Origin: Manduca sexta
Lineage: Eukaryota > Arthropoda > Insecta > Lepidoptera > Sphingidae
Reading direction: 5' to 3'
Assembly: GCF_014839805.1 (NCBI RefSeq)
Contig: NC_051128.1
Span: 12,476,466 to 12,540,465, forward strand
Length of the DNA: 64,000 bases
The notes beneath the pieces are model-generated. The model was not told where the DNA came from. It did not search any database and saw only the letters and a list, made by a program, of their open reading frames with translations. How positions within the stretch are numbered: the first letter of the stretch is position 1; every line of letters begins with the position of its first letter. The position numbers were made by a program, and so were the translations under genes. Shown piece after piece: positions 1-11,047 of this stretch.

Positions 1-534
1 CAGCTATTCTAAGTGCTCTGCTGAACATAGGCATCTGAAATATGATAAATATAGACTAAAATTATTATGGTCATTATATTATGATTATTTGATCTAGTAA
101 GTTTCGCACTTCTGCTTAATGTGGGTACCGTACATTTCCCAAGTATAAAATAATCCTTTTCGGGAACCAGGATCAATCAAGATAAGTCCAGATTTTAATA
201 GTACAAAGTCAGAAATAATTTCTAAAGAAAAATTAGTACCTATTTTCTTAATTTGTCATTAACATCTCGCTACTTGTTATCTTAATGCAAGTTAATTAAA
301 GATATAATTAATTCAACATTAATAAAAATCAAGCTCCTTTTCATTAGATAACATTTAACACAAAATACTCCACTATCTTGAACTAACAACACTTTGTTGA
401 TCATTAACTTGGCCTTCACAGTTCACATTTAAATTCGATAATGATCTTGATAAATATATTTATTAGACATATGCTATAATGGAACTGGTAACAAAGTAAA
501 CAAAATGGAATATATTTTTATATTTGTATAAAAA

Positions 535-1060
535 TTAGCTTTTGCTACTGGCTTCGCCCACATGAAAACGTTTTTTTAGGGTTAAAGTCTAGCTATATAT
601 TTTCCCTATTATTTAAAAGCGGCGATGGCCTAGTTGGTTGTGAAACAGACCAACGAGACAAATGTCCACAGGTTCAAATCCCAAGGGCACACAGCTCTGA
701 CTTTTAAAAAAAAATATGTGTGTATTCTTTGTGAATTATCACTTGCTTTAACGGTGAAGGAAAACATTGTGAGGAAACCTGTACACTTGAGAAATTCTCT
801 ATAGGAATTTTCAAGGTTGTGTGAAGTCTACCAATCCGCACTAGGCCAGAGTGTTGGACTAAGGCCTAATCCTTCTCAGTAGTAGAGGAGAGCTGTGCCC
901 ATCAGTCGGACAGTATATAATACAGGGTTGATATTATTATTATATATTTTCCCACAATAAAAAGTAGATTATGTCTTTAAGGTTTCAAACTATCTCCAAA
1001 CCAAAATTCGTTAAAATCTGTTTGGTACTTTTTGAGGATTTTATTTTATAATATATAACT
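535..1060 (+). mobile_element. Interspersed element split by a SINE
   Basis: The left half (from 535) carries the GGCTTCGCCC core shared with 4580 and 62494; the right half (943-1060) carries the AAACTATCTCCAAACCAAA block that normally follows. The SINE at 619-942 is inserted between them. Confidence 0.6.
619..942 (+). mobile_element. tRNA-derived SINE (family A)
   Basis: A-box-like GATGGCCTAGTTGG at 624 and B-box GGTTCAAATCC at 674, then a body shared with copies at 8301, 32965, 42474 and 58740, ending in an ATT-rich tail. Not a tRNA gene: the head cannot form a complete tRNA and the body continues. Confidence 0.85.
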
Positions 1061-1781
1061 ATGTTTTGTTTACACTTTCTACAATTTGTACTGAAAAATA
1101 TTCTCAGTGGTTCGTTTTAATGCTGAATAGCCATTGTTATTACTTAGTTTATTTTTTGCTGATTGTAAAACAATATAATGCATCATTAAGCGTAAATTTG
1201 ATACTTTTATTCATAAAGGCATTAACAAAAAATTTAAATCTTTAACAGAAAACAATTTCTAACACACTTTCATAGTTTATTAATAACAGAGAAAAAATAT
1301 AGTTGAGATTTATTAAATTCATTATGAATGTATATAATTACTTAAAAAAAAAAAACAAAAAGCCTTACCAGATTAAATCTAACTATTTTATAAATGGCAG
1401 TAAACTAACACAGAACACAAATCTTTTACATTTAGTAGTAATTATATCATTAACATAATATGCTAATAGACTGATTTACATATAATCATTCAAACATTGT
1501 TCATACAAATTATTATAATAAATATATTTTAAAGTGTATACTAATTGAGATAAATCTTGTAATAAGTGTATAAACAATACTAATGTGAATAAATAATACT
1601 TTTTACCATAGCTAATAAATTTTTTTTCTGATTTAATTTTTACCGCGAAAATAAATAGGTACGAAATAACTTTAGAGGTATATCAAATTGCAATTGGAAT
1701 GCGATAATTGTTTACCAAGTCATTTATCTTAATTGTTATGCGCCACATTAAAGTTATCGACAAGGAAATAAATCAACTTAC

Positions 1782-1981
1782 ACAGTCAACGTGCATCGCT
1801 GCAGTTGCACTTTCGGTATAATGTAATGGCTCACTGTATCAAATATTTCTTTGGATATATAGTTTTCTGGCACTTGGCACGTTATTTTCGGTCCGGCAGT
1901 CGGATGGAATTCACACAGAAATATACAACGAATAGGCCCTTCCTGTCCGCATCCCTCGTAATATTTAACGTGCCCATCCAT
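1782..1981 (-). CDS. Nprl2: Nprl2 (GATOR1 complex subunit NPRL2), first coding exon
   Basis: This exon encodes the N-terminus of NPRL2, a subunit of the GATOR1 complex, which acts on Rag GTPases at the lysosome to restrain TORC1 when amino acids are scarce. The 66 codons contain the family signature around [12 protein letters not shown], then [15 protein letters not shown], collinear with residues about 10-50 of vertebrate NPRL2. The first ATG is at 1981; an upstream in-frame TTG at 1990 is not needed. The exon ends in phase 2 at a perfect GTAAGT donor (1781-1776). About eight extra residues precede the conserved block compared with the human protein. The rest of the gene must lie left of the window: no second exon is visible in 1-1781, so intron 1 exceeds 1.7 kb. 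The start faces Ppcdc across about 1 kb, so a shared promoter region is possible but not shown. Confidence 0.88.
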
Positions 1982-2992
1982 TGTTATCAATAGGAGAAAC
2001 TACCACTTAACACACCCACATTTAATTTTTATTCGTATAAAACAGTCCGCACTGTTATGAATATTATGTTATCAACAAATTTTACACATCAAACACTATT
2101 TTCGTAATGTAGCTAAAGTTATAAAGCACAATACGACACTCTTCCCCCAACCGAACAATAAACTCGACTGACGAGAGTCGAGTTGATTTACGAGGAAATT
2201 GACTTTTGGCATTTTCAACTATTTTAGAGGTGGATGATACATATCGATGCTCGTACAAGATTAGAATTTTTATGACAAGTTCTATAAACAAATAATGAGT
2301 CATCTTAAAACTAATACGACTCAAATAAAAGGACCGGCAACTTAGCTTAAATTCAATTTTTATTGTTTCAATTGGGAAACTAGTAAATCTGATGGTACAT
2401 ACAGTGATTTTCATACTATATTCCAAAAGAATAATAGATTTTTTAAAGGAAAGAAATAGAGTTTTAGGAAAGGGAGGGGATAGTTTAAAATTTAATCTCT
2501 GGACCGGATAACTTACGAAGTAATATTTCAAAAATACAACAGAAACTACATTAAATTAGAGATCCTGAGTCTTCATTTTTGTTTGGTTCAGTTGGTTCAA
2601 TTCAATCAACTCAACACTCGCCAGTATTTCACTAAACATACAATTGAATAAAACCATATCGATATTTTCCATAGCATATGTTTGGTGCATCTCTAATAAT
2701 ATTGACATTAGTGCTTCAAGTATTGCCTGTAAAAGATCTACGACGATCCACGTAAATTATTTTATGAAAATTCTATTCCTTAAGTATGTAGTCATCAAAT
2801 AAAATAGTTCCAAACTTACAATTCTTATAATCTGCGTCTAGTAGTGCAAAAGTGGCTTGTATCAAATTTGACTGTGGGGTGCTAAATTCTTGTGCCATAA
2901 AAGTAATGCCAGAAAAAACAATGTGTCAAATTTTGACAGTTACGAATGTCAATAAAACGTAAATTTGAACGCAATTTTTTTTATTTATTTAC
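1982..2992. promoter_or_regulatory. Intergenic region between divergent Nprl2 and Ppcdc
   Basis: About 1 kb separates the two divergent start codons. It must hold the 5' UTRs and promoters of both genes. I see no convincing TATA box or other motif. A long minus-strand open stretch at 2082-2531 lacks any family resemblance and looks like chance in AT-rich DNA. Confidence 0.4.
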
Positions 2993-3106
2993 ATGGAGAA
3001 ACATTATAAAGTTCTCGTAGTAGCTACTGGTAGCGTAGCTGCACTTAAACTACCACTTTTAGTTAAAAGCTTATTAACAAAGCCTGACAAAAACTTTAAT
3101 TTTGAG
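2993..3106 (+). CDS. Ppcdc: Ppcdc exon 1
   Basis: Thirty-eight codons from the ATG, carrying the N-terminal flavoprotein strand and the GSVAALKLPLL turn. It ends with GAG before a GTTAAG donor at 3107. Confidence 0.93.
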
Positions 3107-4566
3107 GTTAAGTTTAATAATTAAACACTACAAAATACATGTTAAATTAACTGCTCATCCTTTTACTCATTTGTTGCTGTTCATTCAAATTTGTATGTTA
3201 GAGATCATTCTTGCTGATAGAACTGTCTTTTTTAGAACTATGTACTGTTTACAAATCTTTTTCTTTTATTACTTTGCTTGTAAGATGAATGGTTAATATT
3301 ATAATAGTATTTGGGGAACTGGCCCCCCCGTGACCATGAAGGCTGCAAAGTCTTCAACGGTCGGGAGAAAACTAAAATATAAAAAACCGCGATAGAATTC
3401 GAAAATATGTTTAATTTCAATGTCTAACATTTGCGTAAATGTTAGAAATCATTATAATAGTATTTATAGTTATAAGTTCTTTTTACTTTCCATAATCTAT
3501 TTTTATAATATATCAAGTCTTAGTAGCCGGTTTGGTCTTTAATAACACAACAAACACTAAAGAACACAAATAACACTAAAGAAAAAAATATAAAATAATT
3601 TATATTCTTCAGGTCCGAGTTTTAGTGACAGAACATGCTAAACACTTCTTCAAAACGTCAGACATACCATCTCAAGTTCCTGTTTATGATGACAGTACAG
3701 AATGGAATGCATGGAAAGACCGAGGAGACCCAGTGTTGCATATAGAGCTTGGCAAATGGGCCGACCTCATGGTGATAGCTCCGTTAGATGCTAACACTCT
3801 AGCTAAAATGGCACAGGTAATATAAGACTTATTTTCTTTTTTATGTATTTTGCAATTCTTATATTTATTTTGATTGACATACATATTTTTTTGTCTCAGA
3901 ATTTACTATTTATGTTCTTAAATATATTCACTCTTTTGCAGGCAGTGCTAATTACGGCATAAATAAGGTTTTGACTTTCCTAAGCATTGCTATAGACTAC
4001 TAATAAAATTTTCACAATTAATGCCCCTTTTTCCCTAGCCATCTACCCTAATAAAAATAATGGGTTAGCTGTATTAAATAAGAAATTACTAAAGTATTTA
4101 CAAATTATGGCAAAGTTTTTAATATTGGTTTGGCATATATTTTACCAATGCTTATGAAAGTTGTTAGGTTTTTGCAAATATTAGGACAGTTTAAAAAGCT
4201 TATTGACAGTGTAATTCAGTGTAAAATACATTGTTGACAAATACAAAAGATTTTTTGTGCATAAATTACAAATATTTAATATAATTTCATTTTATCCAGG
4301 GAATTTGTGACAACCTAGTAACATGCACAACCAGAGCATGGGATATGAAGAAACCATTGATCTTCTGTCCCGCAATGAACACTCGGATGTGGGAGCATCC
4401 CATCACAGCCAAACAGGTGCAAACCTTGAAGGAATGGGGCCATATTGAGATGCCTCCTATCAGCAAACAGTTGATATGTGGTGACACTGGTGTGGGAGCG
4501 ATGGCCGAAGTTGATGATATTGTTAAAAGAATACTAAGTATATTGTCCAGTACAGTGACTACATAG
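2993..4566 (+). CDS. Ppcdc: Phosphopantothenoylcysteine decarboxylase (gene span, three exons)
   Basis: This gene encodes the flavin-dependent enzyme that decarboxylates 4'-phosphopantothenoylcysteine to 4'-phosphopantetheine, the third step from pantothenate to coenzyme A. Coding exons are 2993-3106, 3613-3816 and 4300-4566, all joined in phase 0 at GT-AG sites, giving 194 residues, close to the roughly 200 of animal homologues. The flavoprotein start (VATGSVAALKLPLLV) is followed by the active-site histidine in PVLHIELGKWADL, the FMN-binding stretch IAPLDANTLAKMA, the PAMNTRMW motif with its catalytic asparagine, and the substrate-clamp cysteine in CGDTGVGAMAE. All expected key residues are present, so the enzyme should be active. 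The start is the first ATG and aligns with the family. It is divergent from Nprl2. An interspersed repeat begins about 14 bases after the stop and is probably part of the 3' UTR. Confidence 0.95.
3613..3816 (+). CDS. Ppcdc: Ppcdc exon 2
   Basis: Sixty-eight codons after a TTCTTCAG acceptor. It carries the active-site histidine of VLHIELGKWADL and the conserved APLDANTLAKMA segment. The GTAATA donor starts at 3817. Confidence 0.95.
4300..4566 (+). CDS. Ppcdc: Ppcdc exon 3 with stop
   Basis: Eighty-eight codons and TAG after a TTTATCCAG acceptor. It begins GICDNLVTCTTRAWD, contains PAMNTRMWEHP with the catalytic asparagine, and the CGDTGVGAMAE substrate clamp. Confidence 0.95.
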   Translation, partial: GICDNLVTCTTRAWDMKKPLIFCPAMNTRMWEHPITAKQVQTLKEWGHIEMPPISKQLICGDTGVGAMAEVDDIVKRILSILSSTVTT

Positions 4567-4579
4567 GTTGATCTAAATA

Positions 4580-4735
4580 CTAGTTTTGCCCGCGGCTTCG
4601 CCCGCGTAAAAGAGTTTTCTGGAATAGAAACTAGCTCCAAACCAAATTTCATAAAAATATGTTCAGTAGATTTTGAGAAAATTAATAACGTACAGACAGA
4701 GAGAAAAAGGAAGTTTGTTTTATAATATGTATAAA
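4580..4735 (+). mobile_element. Interspersed repeat in the presumed Ppcdc 3' UTR
   Basis: Begins CTAGTTTTGCCCGCGGCTTC, then CTAGCTCCAAACCAAATTTC, about 14 bases past the Ppcdc stop. Same family as 62494 and 60505. Confidence 0.7.
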
Positions 4736-5559
4736 TAGAACTATAAAATGAAAGAGTGGTAGATACAAGCTGTAGGTTGGTCACTCTGAAAAATATTTGC
4801 ATAAAATCACTGTTATCACTCAAAACAATTGCCAAAACATTGCCTCTGTATTATGCACTAAATTTTGGGAAAATGAATTGTTAATGCCAATGTTTACCAT
4901 TTACATTTAGGGCCCTATTGATGTTTAAATTAAACCAATAATAAAATTAATTGGATTGCGACAATGAAAAGACGGTTGACAGAATATTGAGGGAAACTGC
5001 AGGCCTGGGTAATTAATGTTGGAGCTATTTGTCACAAGATAGGGGAAAAACATTTATGATATTTCCTGTTGTGATCTTAGTCTGATGCTAGTAGCAGAAT
5101 GAAAATGAAGCCAAAGTAGTATAGCTCAGCTCGCATTGTGGTGATTTCTTGTAAAACTTGTGTGCAGACTGCAAACTTTGTAAAGTGATCTGTAACTTTT
5201 TGAGTTATGGAAACAGCGCTCAATATAATTTAGCTTGGTTTTCAGCCTGCAAACTGCATCAATGATGACTAAGGAATATTTCAAAAATTTACAGAAGAAA
5301 AACAATTGTAATATTATTTGTTATCATAGTCTGATGGCAATTTATAGATTCAACTTTCGCATTAGAGAACACTGAGTGAGTGTTAAAAGTATTGCCTTTA
5401 TAGGTATTAATGGAATTTCGAAATTAAACTATTAATGTTATACTGATCCAGAATCTGGCACATACATAAATATTGTTTAACCCCAGAAAAAAACCCAGGT
5501 TAACCTATTTCATAGGAATGTAACACATAATACTATAATAATACTACTATAATACTACT

Positions 5560-5705
5560 GTCAGTGGCCTTAAGTGTACCGAAAGTAAACAAAGCTCCCA
5601 AGTTTCAGTTTCTCAAGTAAGATCCAAAAAAGGTCCCCTGAGGCACCAAGCCAGGCCCCATACGGTTGCTCAGTCCGTCCCCACCTAAGGCCGTCACTGG
5701 CTGTC
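5560..5705. mobile_element. MITE-like block with imperfect terminal inverted repeats
   Basis: GTCAGTGGCCTTA at the left and TAAGGCCGTCACTGGC at the right are imperfect inverted copies, with a GC-richer core between. No second copy in the window. Confidence 0.4.
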
Positions 5706-5773
5706 ATTTGCAAAAAAACCTTACACTTTATTTATATTTACTATGTTACGATATTATATTGTTAATATGTTGA

Positions 5774-5779
5774 AATAAA
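5774..5779 (+). terminator. Possible polyadenylation signal downstream of Ppcdc
   Basis: An AATAAA hexamer about 1.2 kb after the Ppcdc stop could end its transcript. AATAAA is common by chance in this AT-rich DNA, so support is weak. Confidence 0.2.
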
Positions 5780-6699
5780 AGATGGAACTCATTTAAATAT
5801 TGTTTATTGCATCACTGAATACTGTAGATCTAACGCTAGCGTACATGCAATGCAAAACTATTAAAATCAAAGGAGAATGCCCATTTTAGTATGAGAGTTG
5901 GGCTACGCTTGCGTCTGTACAAAACCTTCACATAATTATAGGGAATATATCCTAATTTTTATACAAATGGAAAACAATTAGATATTCGATGGGAGTTTGG
6001 AGTAATCAGAATTTTTATAGCCCGGTTATTTTGAGGTTAAGTATGGACTGCAATAATGTAAGGTACAAAGTACCTACGTGCCTGATTAAGTTCAATATTG
6101 CAGTACCTACTTGTTATTGCTATAAGCGATTAGTGGACGGTCTTTTCACCTAGCTTTAATTGCCCCCATAAGAAACTGATAGGTACTAACATATTTGATA
6201 AGACGAAACTCCAATAAAACTTCTAACATAGTATGGCGGAATATTATTTTTTTCACGGAGCATACATATTTTACCTGACCTTTTGTGTATATGTTTTTCT
6301 GACTTACGACTTATTCTATTACATGGATTAGCTAATCTTTATTTCCACCTACCATTCTCTTACTCCAATATGGCGTCAACACATATTGTAGAATAGATTC
6401 AGCTTAGTTTTTATGACCGGCCATATGCCTGACGCCAACCCTATTTGGAGGATTCCGATCCCAAGCAACTCATCAGGAACTCACTTCACATCCTGATTAG
6501 GCTAATAGTTAATTATCATAGGGAAAGAAAAATAAAACCAGAAATACGAAATCCGATGCATATTTTTATATAGATGTATATTTTTAATAGAAGTATATAT
6601 TCTTGGCATCCTAAATTAAAAACAAGAATTTGATGTAGCTGCAGCACATTTATGTATACTCCTGAAGGGAGTGAATGACTTCTTGCAGCGCTGGTCGGG

Positions 6700-7002
6700 T
6701 CATGTCATGTTGTTGTCTGTGATCCTCTCTATTAGCTGATTTCCAGCAGGCAGCATAAACTCATTCCAGTCTTGAAACCTAAAATATAATGTAGAAGTTG
6801 AGTAAACATGTTCAGATTATTATTATTGTTAAACTGTTTTCTTTAACTTTGGCAAAATATTTCCCACATTGTGGGTATGTTAATAATAATCTACATAACT
6901 TACAAACTGGACAGCTCGTCCAAGAAATATACTTGTGGTTGCTGTGGCGCCGCAAAGGTGCAGTCAATACACCGCTGGGATATGCCGTCTCGATTAACTG
7001 TC
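6700..7002 (-). CDS. Unrecognised gene, last two coding exons
   Basis: Two minus-strand exons join cleanly. The upstream one ends at 6904 with a perfect GTAAGT donor, and the last one begins at 6778 after TATTTTAG. The split codon reads leucine and the frame continues to TGA at 6700-6702. The joined C-terminus reads DGISQRCIDCTFAAPQ, then VYFLDELSSLFQDWNEF, then MLPAGNQLIERITDN. Composition and phase match a real conserved protein end, but I cannot name the family. The 5' boundary of the upstream exon is uncertain: an acceptor at 7003-7004 (CCCAG) is my best guess, because the same frame has stops at about 7023-7028. Further 5' exons must lie to the right but I found none before the formin gene. 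A pseudogene fragment is the alternative. Confidence 0.5.
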
Positions 7003-8300
7003 CTGGGTCTAGGCTTTAGACGACATTGTGTTTCTTACTAAAGCCTTCCGTCTCAAAGTTCCAAACTCACACTATACACGTTGTTTTTTAACAGAGGATT
7101 TTTCGACTCAACATTAAAATACATAAGAAAAACACTCCGATGTTGAGTAAGATAAAATATATTAAAATATTTTAATGATTTAATATTCAAACAAACCTGA
7201 AGTGTCAAAATGTCATTAATTTCAGTTGCCAGTGTAATAAAAATCTGTACCCATATATTCATTAATTAAAAATGAAGTCCAGACATGTTTTAGCTAACCA
7301 TTGTATTTCTGTCAATGCACATACAAGTCGCTATTTGTTTGTTTTTGGAACAATTAATATTTTCTCTTTTTACTAGCTATTTGGAATTTGGTCATAATTA
7401 TTAAGTAAAATATATTATTTGGTAACAATATATTTGAGATGAATAATATATTTAATACATATATTATTGATTCAAGTACGGGCATATTTATTGTACCTAA
7501 TATATACTTTTTTATTCCATTTAAAAAGGGAATTTCTTATGAATTGGTATCAATTCGCCATAATGGCAGTAAATTATCTGGTGTTTCATTTGCAACAATT
7601 AAACAACTTTTTTTTCATATCTTTTAAACCCCCATTCGCTTATGACTGAAATAACTACAAATGAAGTAATAATTAAAATGATGCTTTTTCGTGGATATTT
7701 GGTTAAGACGCATGACTGACGCAAAGATAGCCTGGTTTTGGGCATTGTCCTTTAACTTTTGTGTTCATATAAATCACATAACTATACACAATAAAACATT
7801 ATCATAAACTTTTACCAAAATAATTACATTGACTTCCTTCAAACACAAACACACTTACGGAGTTATGAAATCAGGGTAATATTGCTTTTTTTTTAAGCTG
7901 ACACCATGTTTGTTGTTGATAAGGGTCCGTTTAAACAAACACACCAGACTATCGGGTTAGCGCTTTAGGCGCTCGCAACCCTTGACAATTAGGCGACCAT
8001 GCTGAGGGCAACCCACTAACGGGTTACGGAAAGAAAGGGATAGTTCAGATATTGGAAAGTCACTCATACATTAGGGGCGGGAATGTATGACGGGTATGCT
8101 TATATTGATGTTTTTGTGAAATAGAAGGCAAGGAAAAAAATGTGTCGACTCTTACTTAGTTGAAAATCATATAAAAACATATATGTTATACACATGCTCC
8201 CTTGCTTTGGCAGTGTAGAGATAATATTTATTTTGTTCATATTATTTAAAAACTAAATATATTGATGGAGACAATAGCATTGTTAGTTAGTATATCGATT

Positions 8301-8376
8301 AATAATAATAATAATATCAGCCCTGTATTATATACTTGCCCACTGCTGAGCACGGGCCTCCTCTACTACTGAGAGT
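8301..8376 (-). mobile_element. SINE family A, truncated
   Basis: Only the 3' tail (ATT repeats, AGCCCTGTATTATATACTTG region and CACGGGCCTCCTCTACTAC) is present, in reverse orientation. Confidence 0.75.
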
Positions 8377-9963
8377 ATATTGATTATTTTTATGATATTC
8401 ATAAAAACTGCAACTAGTTCTGAAATTGTATATGGAAAACAATTGTTCACAGTGTTTTTTTAGTATTACATGGAAAGGTTTGATAGTACTTAAACCGTTA
8501 AGTTTTTTGTGTTTAAAAAGAAGTCAATATATAACCTGTGAAACATAAGTCGACAATGTATCGATATTTTACAAGCGCCCCTCTCCCCCTGTCCCACCTA
8601 TCTCCCAACACAAGTTGTACAAACACTACGTTATAACCCTGTAGTAATAATTTAAAACAATTATGAAATTAATTAAAAGGATTTTCCAAATCATTTTAAT
8701 TATAAATAATCCATTTAATAAAAATTATAATTAATAATCTAGTGTGCGTATGAGCACCATTTTATACAAAGCCGTGTACACATTTTATAATAACATAAAT
8801 TAAATATATTTTATAAAATATGCATGATATTAATTCTATTGTAAAAGTAGAAATCAAGAAGTTTTAAAAAGTAAAAAAAAAAAACACGAATAATATCAAA
8901 TCGAGACCACAAGTTTCGGTCACAATCCTTTTGATGTAAGTTGGAATATTGGAAGATAAATCAGTTTTCAAGTCCATAAAATACAATTAAAATAATCTAT
9001 TTTTCAATGTATACACGACCGAATAACCAAGCAATGGTATATATTAAATTACATTTCTATTAAATTAAACTTAAAAAAAAGTAACGTCTTGCGTAGTAAC
9101 TATTATGTTAAACGTACCAATTTTTCACATGGTATCATTCGTCGCTCGCTCAATACAAAGCCAAGCTACTAGATGACGTATGAAGGCGTAAAAACCTATA
9201 TTTACAGTATATTCTTGTTTAAAATTGGTACGATAACATGTACGTATTCAAAATTAAATTATTTACAATAGAATAAAACATTCGAGTCTCAGATCATTTT
9301 ACGACTGGTATAAAATGACAATGCAGCGTGACAATTACGTATGTCAAATAAATATTGCTTCCATATTTATGACTTAGTATTTGGTTATTACTGCATTCTC
9401 AGATTAATGGCAGCCAAAATTCTATAGAACAAGCTCATTATTACAGACTTAGCCTCGCTGTGTTGCCATTTTATACGCCGTTTAGTATCATAACAAAATT
9501 GCCAGTTCAAAAAACTAAACACCAACGCACTAACAGATAAAGATTAAAAATAAATGCTTATTTATTGTGCAATACGACAATCTAAATGGAATCCAACGTA
9601 ATGGCGCCGTGTGATACTGTTTTGTCGACAAGCCAAAATATTCGGAGACAGTACCTAACCAACTATATATAAATAGAATTAATATAAATGCAATATTTCA
9701 CAATGTGCCCCTTGAAAACGACATACACATAAAACAGTCCTGTGTTTACAAATGTGCTTGTATTTTCAGATACACCATTATTAATTCAAAAGTGCTTTGT
9801 AACTGTGAAGCCAAACTGACATCTTAAAACACCATGTATAATATATAACTATATTTTTTAGTGACAATCATGATTTTATACGTCGTTTTCAAGAGTTTTT
9901 GACCGAGTCATTTCTATCACAAATACATGGTACAAAACACTACTTATAAATGCATATCAATTG

Positions 9964-9969
9964 TTTATT
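9964..9969 (-). terminator. Possible polyadenylation signal of the formin-like gene
   Basis: AATAAA on the minus strand, about 500 bases past the second in-frame stop of the formin gene (10478). Plausible as a 3' end but weak in this base composition. Confidence 0.2.
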
Positions 9970-10477
9970 GTATTATATTTATATTATATGATAATATATA
10001 TTAAGGACACTGTTACATTTAGTACTTATATGTTAATAAATATTCCAAAAAAATCCCAATATTTGTGGTAAAAATCTGTGCGTCTAAAAGGCCGTTCAAA
10101 TCTAGCGGGACTAACACCCGCAGCTATTGCCGTCTCTTTCTATCTCATTTATAAGTTAGAAAAGGAAAGATATAGCTCGCCACGAGTGTAAAACAATAGT
10201 ACTAAAAGCTAAGCTTCCTGTATACAAATTAAAAATCGTGTAAAAATTGTCCGTAGCAAAATACTGAGTTCGGTGTTTGCGCGTGGCATGGAATGAATTG
10301 TGGGCGTATCAAATTTAACATTTTCTACCAATATTGCACTCTGTTAGGGGTCACAATTTTTTGCTAATTTTCAAATAATTTCAACTGGCATCACAGCCTG
10401 TAAACGTCAATACTTTTTGAAAGTACTGTAAGTGCAATATAGGCGTGGACTTATAAAAAATGCATTAGGCACATCGT

Positions 10478-10834
10478 TCAAACGACGGTTTCGTTTTGCT
10501 TGTCGAACATGGCCCGCGTGTACTTGGTGATGGCCTCATACGTGGACTTGATGAGTTCGCACCTCTCCTCGACCTCTGCGTCGCACGGCGCCACCCTGTA
10601 CGTCGACTTCGCCCTGCGAGCGTTGCCATGTTGACAATCCGCGTTCACGGGAAAATCAACCACATTGTCCTCTATATTGTATATAGCTATAGACTGTTTC
10701 TTGTGCACCATTTCTAAATCTTTGCGTTTCTTCTTGCGCACGGCGTGTATCAACGTGTCGCCGCAGCGCGCGTTGATGGTGTTGACGGCGTTCTGTACGC
10801 GCGAGTCCAGTGCGAGACTGGAGTGGAGCTCGGA
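10478..10834 (-). CDS. In-frame open extension after the formin stop codon
   Basis: After TGA at 10835-10837 the frame continues for 118 sense codons to a second TGA at 10478-10480. The start is GC-rich with coding-like codons (SELHSSLALDSRVQNAVNTI). It then has a lysine cluster (RKKKRKDLEM), an acidic middle, and a helical end YEAITKYTRAMFDKQNETVV. The last four residues, ETVV, fit a class I PDZ ligand. It may be translated by stop-codon readthrough, or the TGA may be a CGA-to-TGA variant or error. An ordinary 3' UTR is the alternative. Confidence 0.5.
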   Translation of the reverse strand, partial: SELHSSLALDSRVQNAVNTINARCGDTLIHAVRKKKRKDLEMVHKKQSIAIYNIEDNVVDFPVNADCQHGNARRAKSTYRVAPCDAEVEERCELIKSTYEAITKYTRAMFDKQNETVV

Positions 10835-11047
10835 TCATACGTCCAGCTCCTCGAGCCCCTTGGAGAGGCGGTGCGAGTTGATGCGGCGGCGGTGCGAGCG
10901 GCGCACGGCGTCAGCGCGGCGGTAGGGCTCGCTGCGGAGCCCGTGCAGGATGTCCTCGAGCGCTCCGTTGTACACCTCGTCCTGGTGAAGCAGTTTCTTT
11001 TCGCCGACGGCTTGCGATTTCGTTTTTAGTTCGTTGATTACAGCCTC
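10835..11047 (-). CDS. Frl: Formin-like gene, DAD exon to first stop
   Basis: Seventy codons and TGA. It contains [16 protein letters not shown], the diaphanous autoregulatory motif, and the basic tract [14 protein letters not shown], close to the FMNL3 tail. DAD binds FH3 to hold the formin inactive until a GTPase releases it. Acceptor TGCCAACAG. The stop TGA is followed by 118 more open codons in the same frame. Confidence 0.93.
   Translation of the reverse strand, partial: EAVINELKTKSQAVGEKKLLHQDEVYNGALEDILHGLRSEPYRRADAVRRSHRRRINSHRLSKGLEELDV

Larger units (their letters stand above)
4740..6699. other. Intergenic AT-rich stretch
   Basis: Between Ppcdc and the unrecognised minus-strand gene. 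It holds one MITE-like block (5560-5705) and no coding sequence I can support. Confidence 0.4.
7060..10477. other. Gene-poor stretch and probable formin 3' UTR
   Basis: AT-rich sequence with one SINE fragment (8301-8376) and no coding potential that I can support. The right end is probably the 3' UTR of the formin-like gene. Confidence 0.4.

Noticed and set aside
669..690. tRNA gene at 619-690 and similar heads at 25428, 33229 and 50500
   Set aside because: A- and B-box-like blocks are present but no full cloverleaf, and each continues into a shared SINE body.
2082..2531. 149-codon minus-strand open stretch between Nprl2 and Ppcdc
   Set aside because: AT-biased residues (Ile, Lys, Phe, Ser), no domain, no supporting splice or start context.
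4287..4835. 182-codon minus-strand open stretch over Ppcdc exon 3
   Set aside because: Antisense shadow of a conserved coding exon and the repeat after it.
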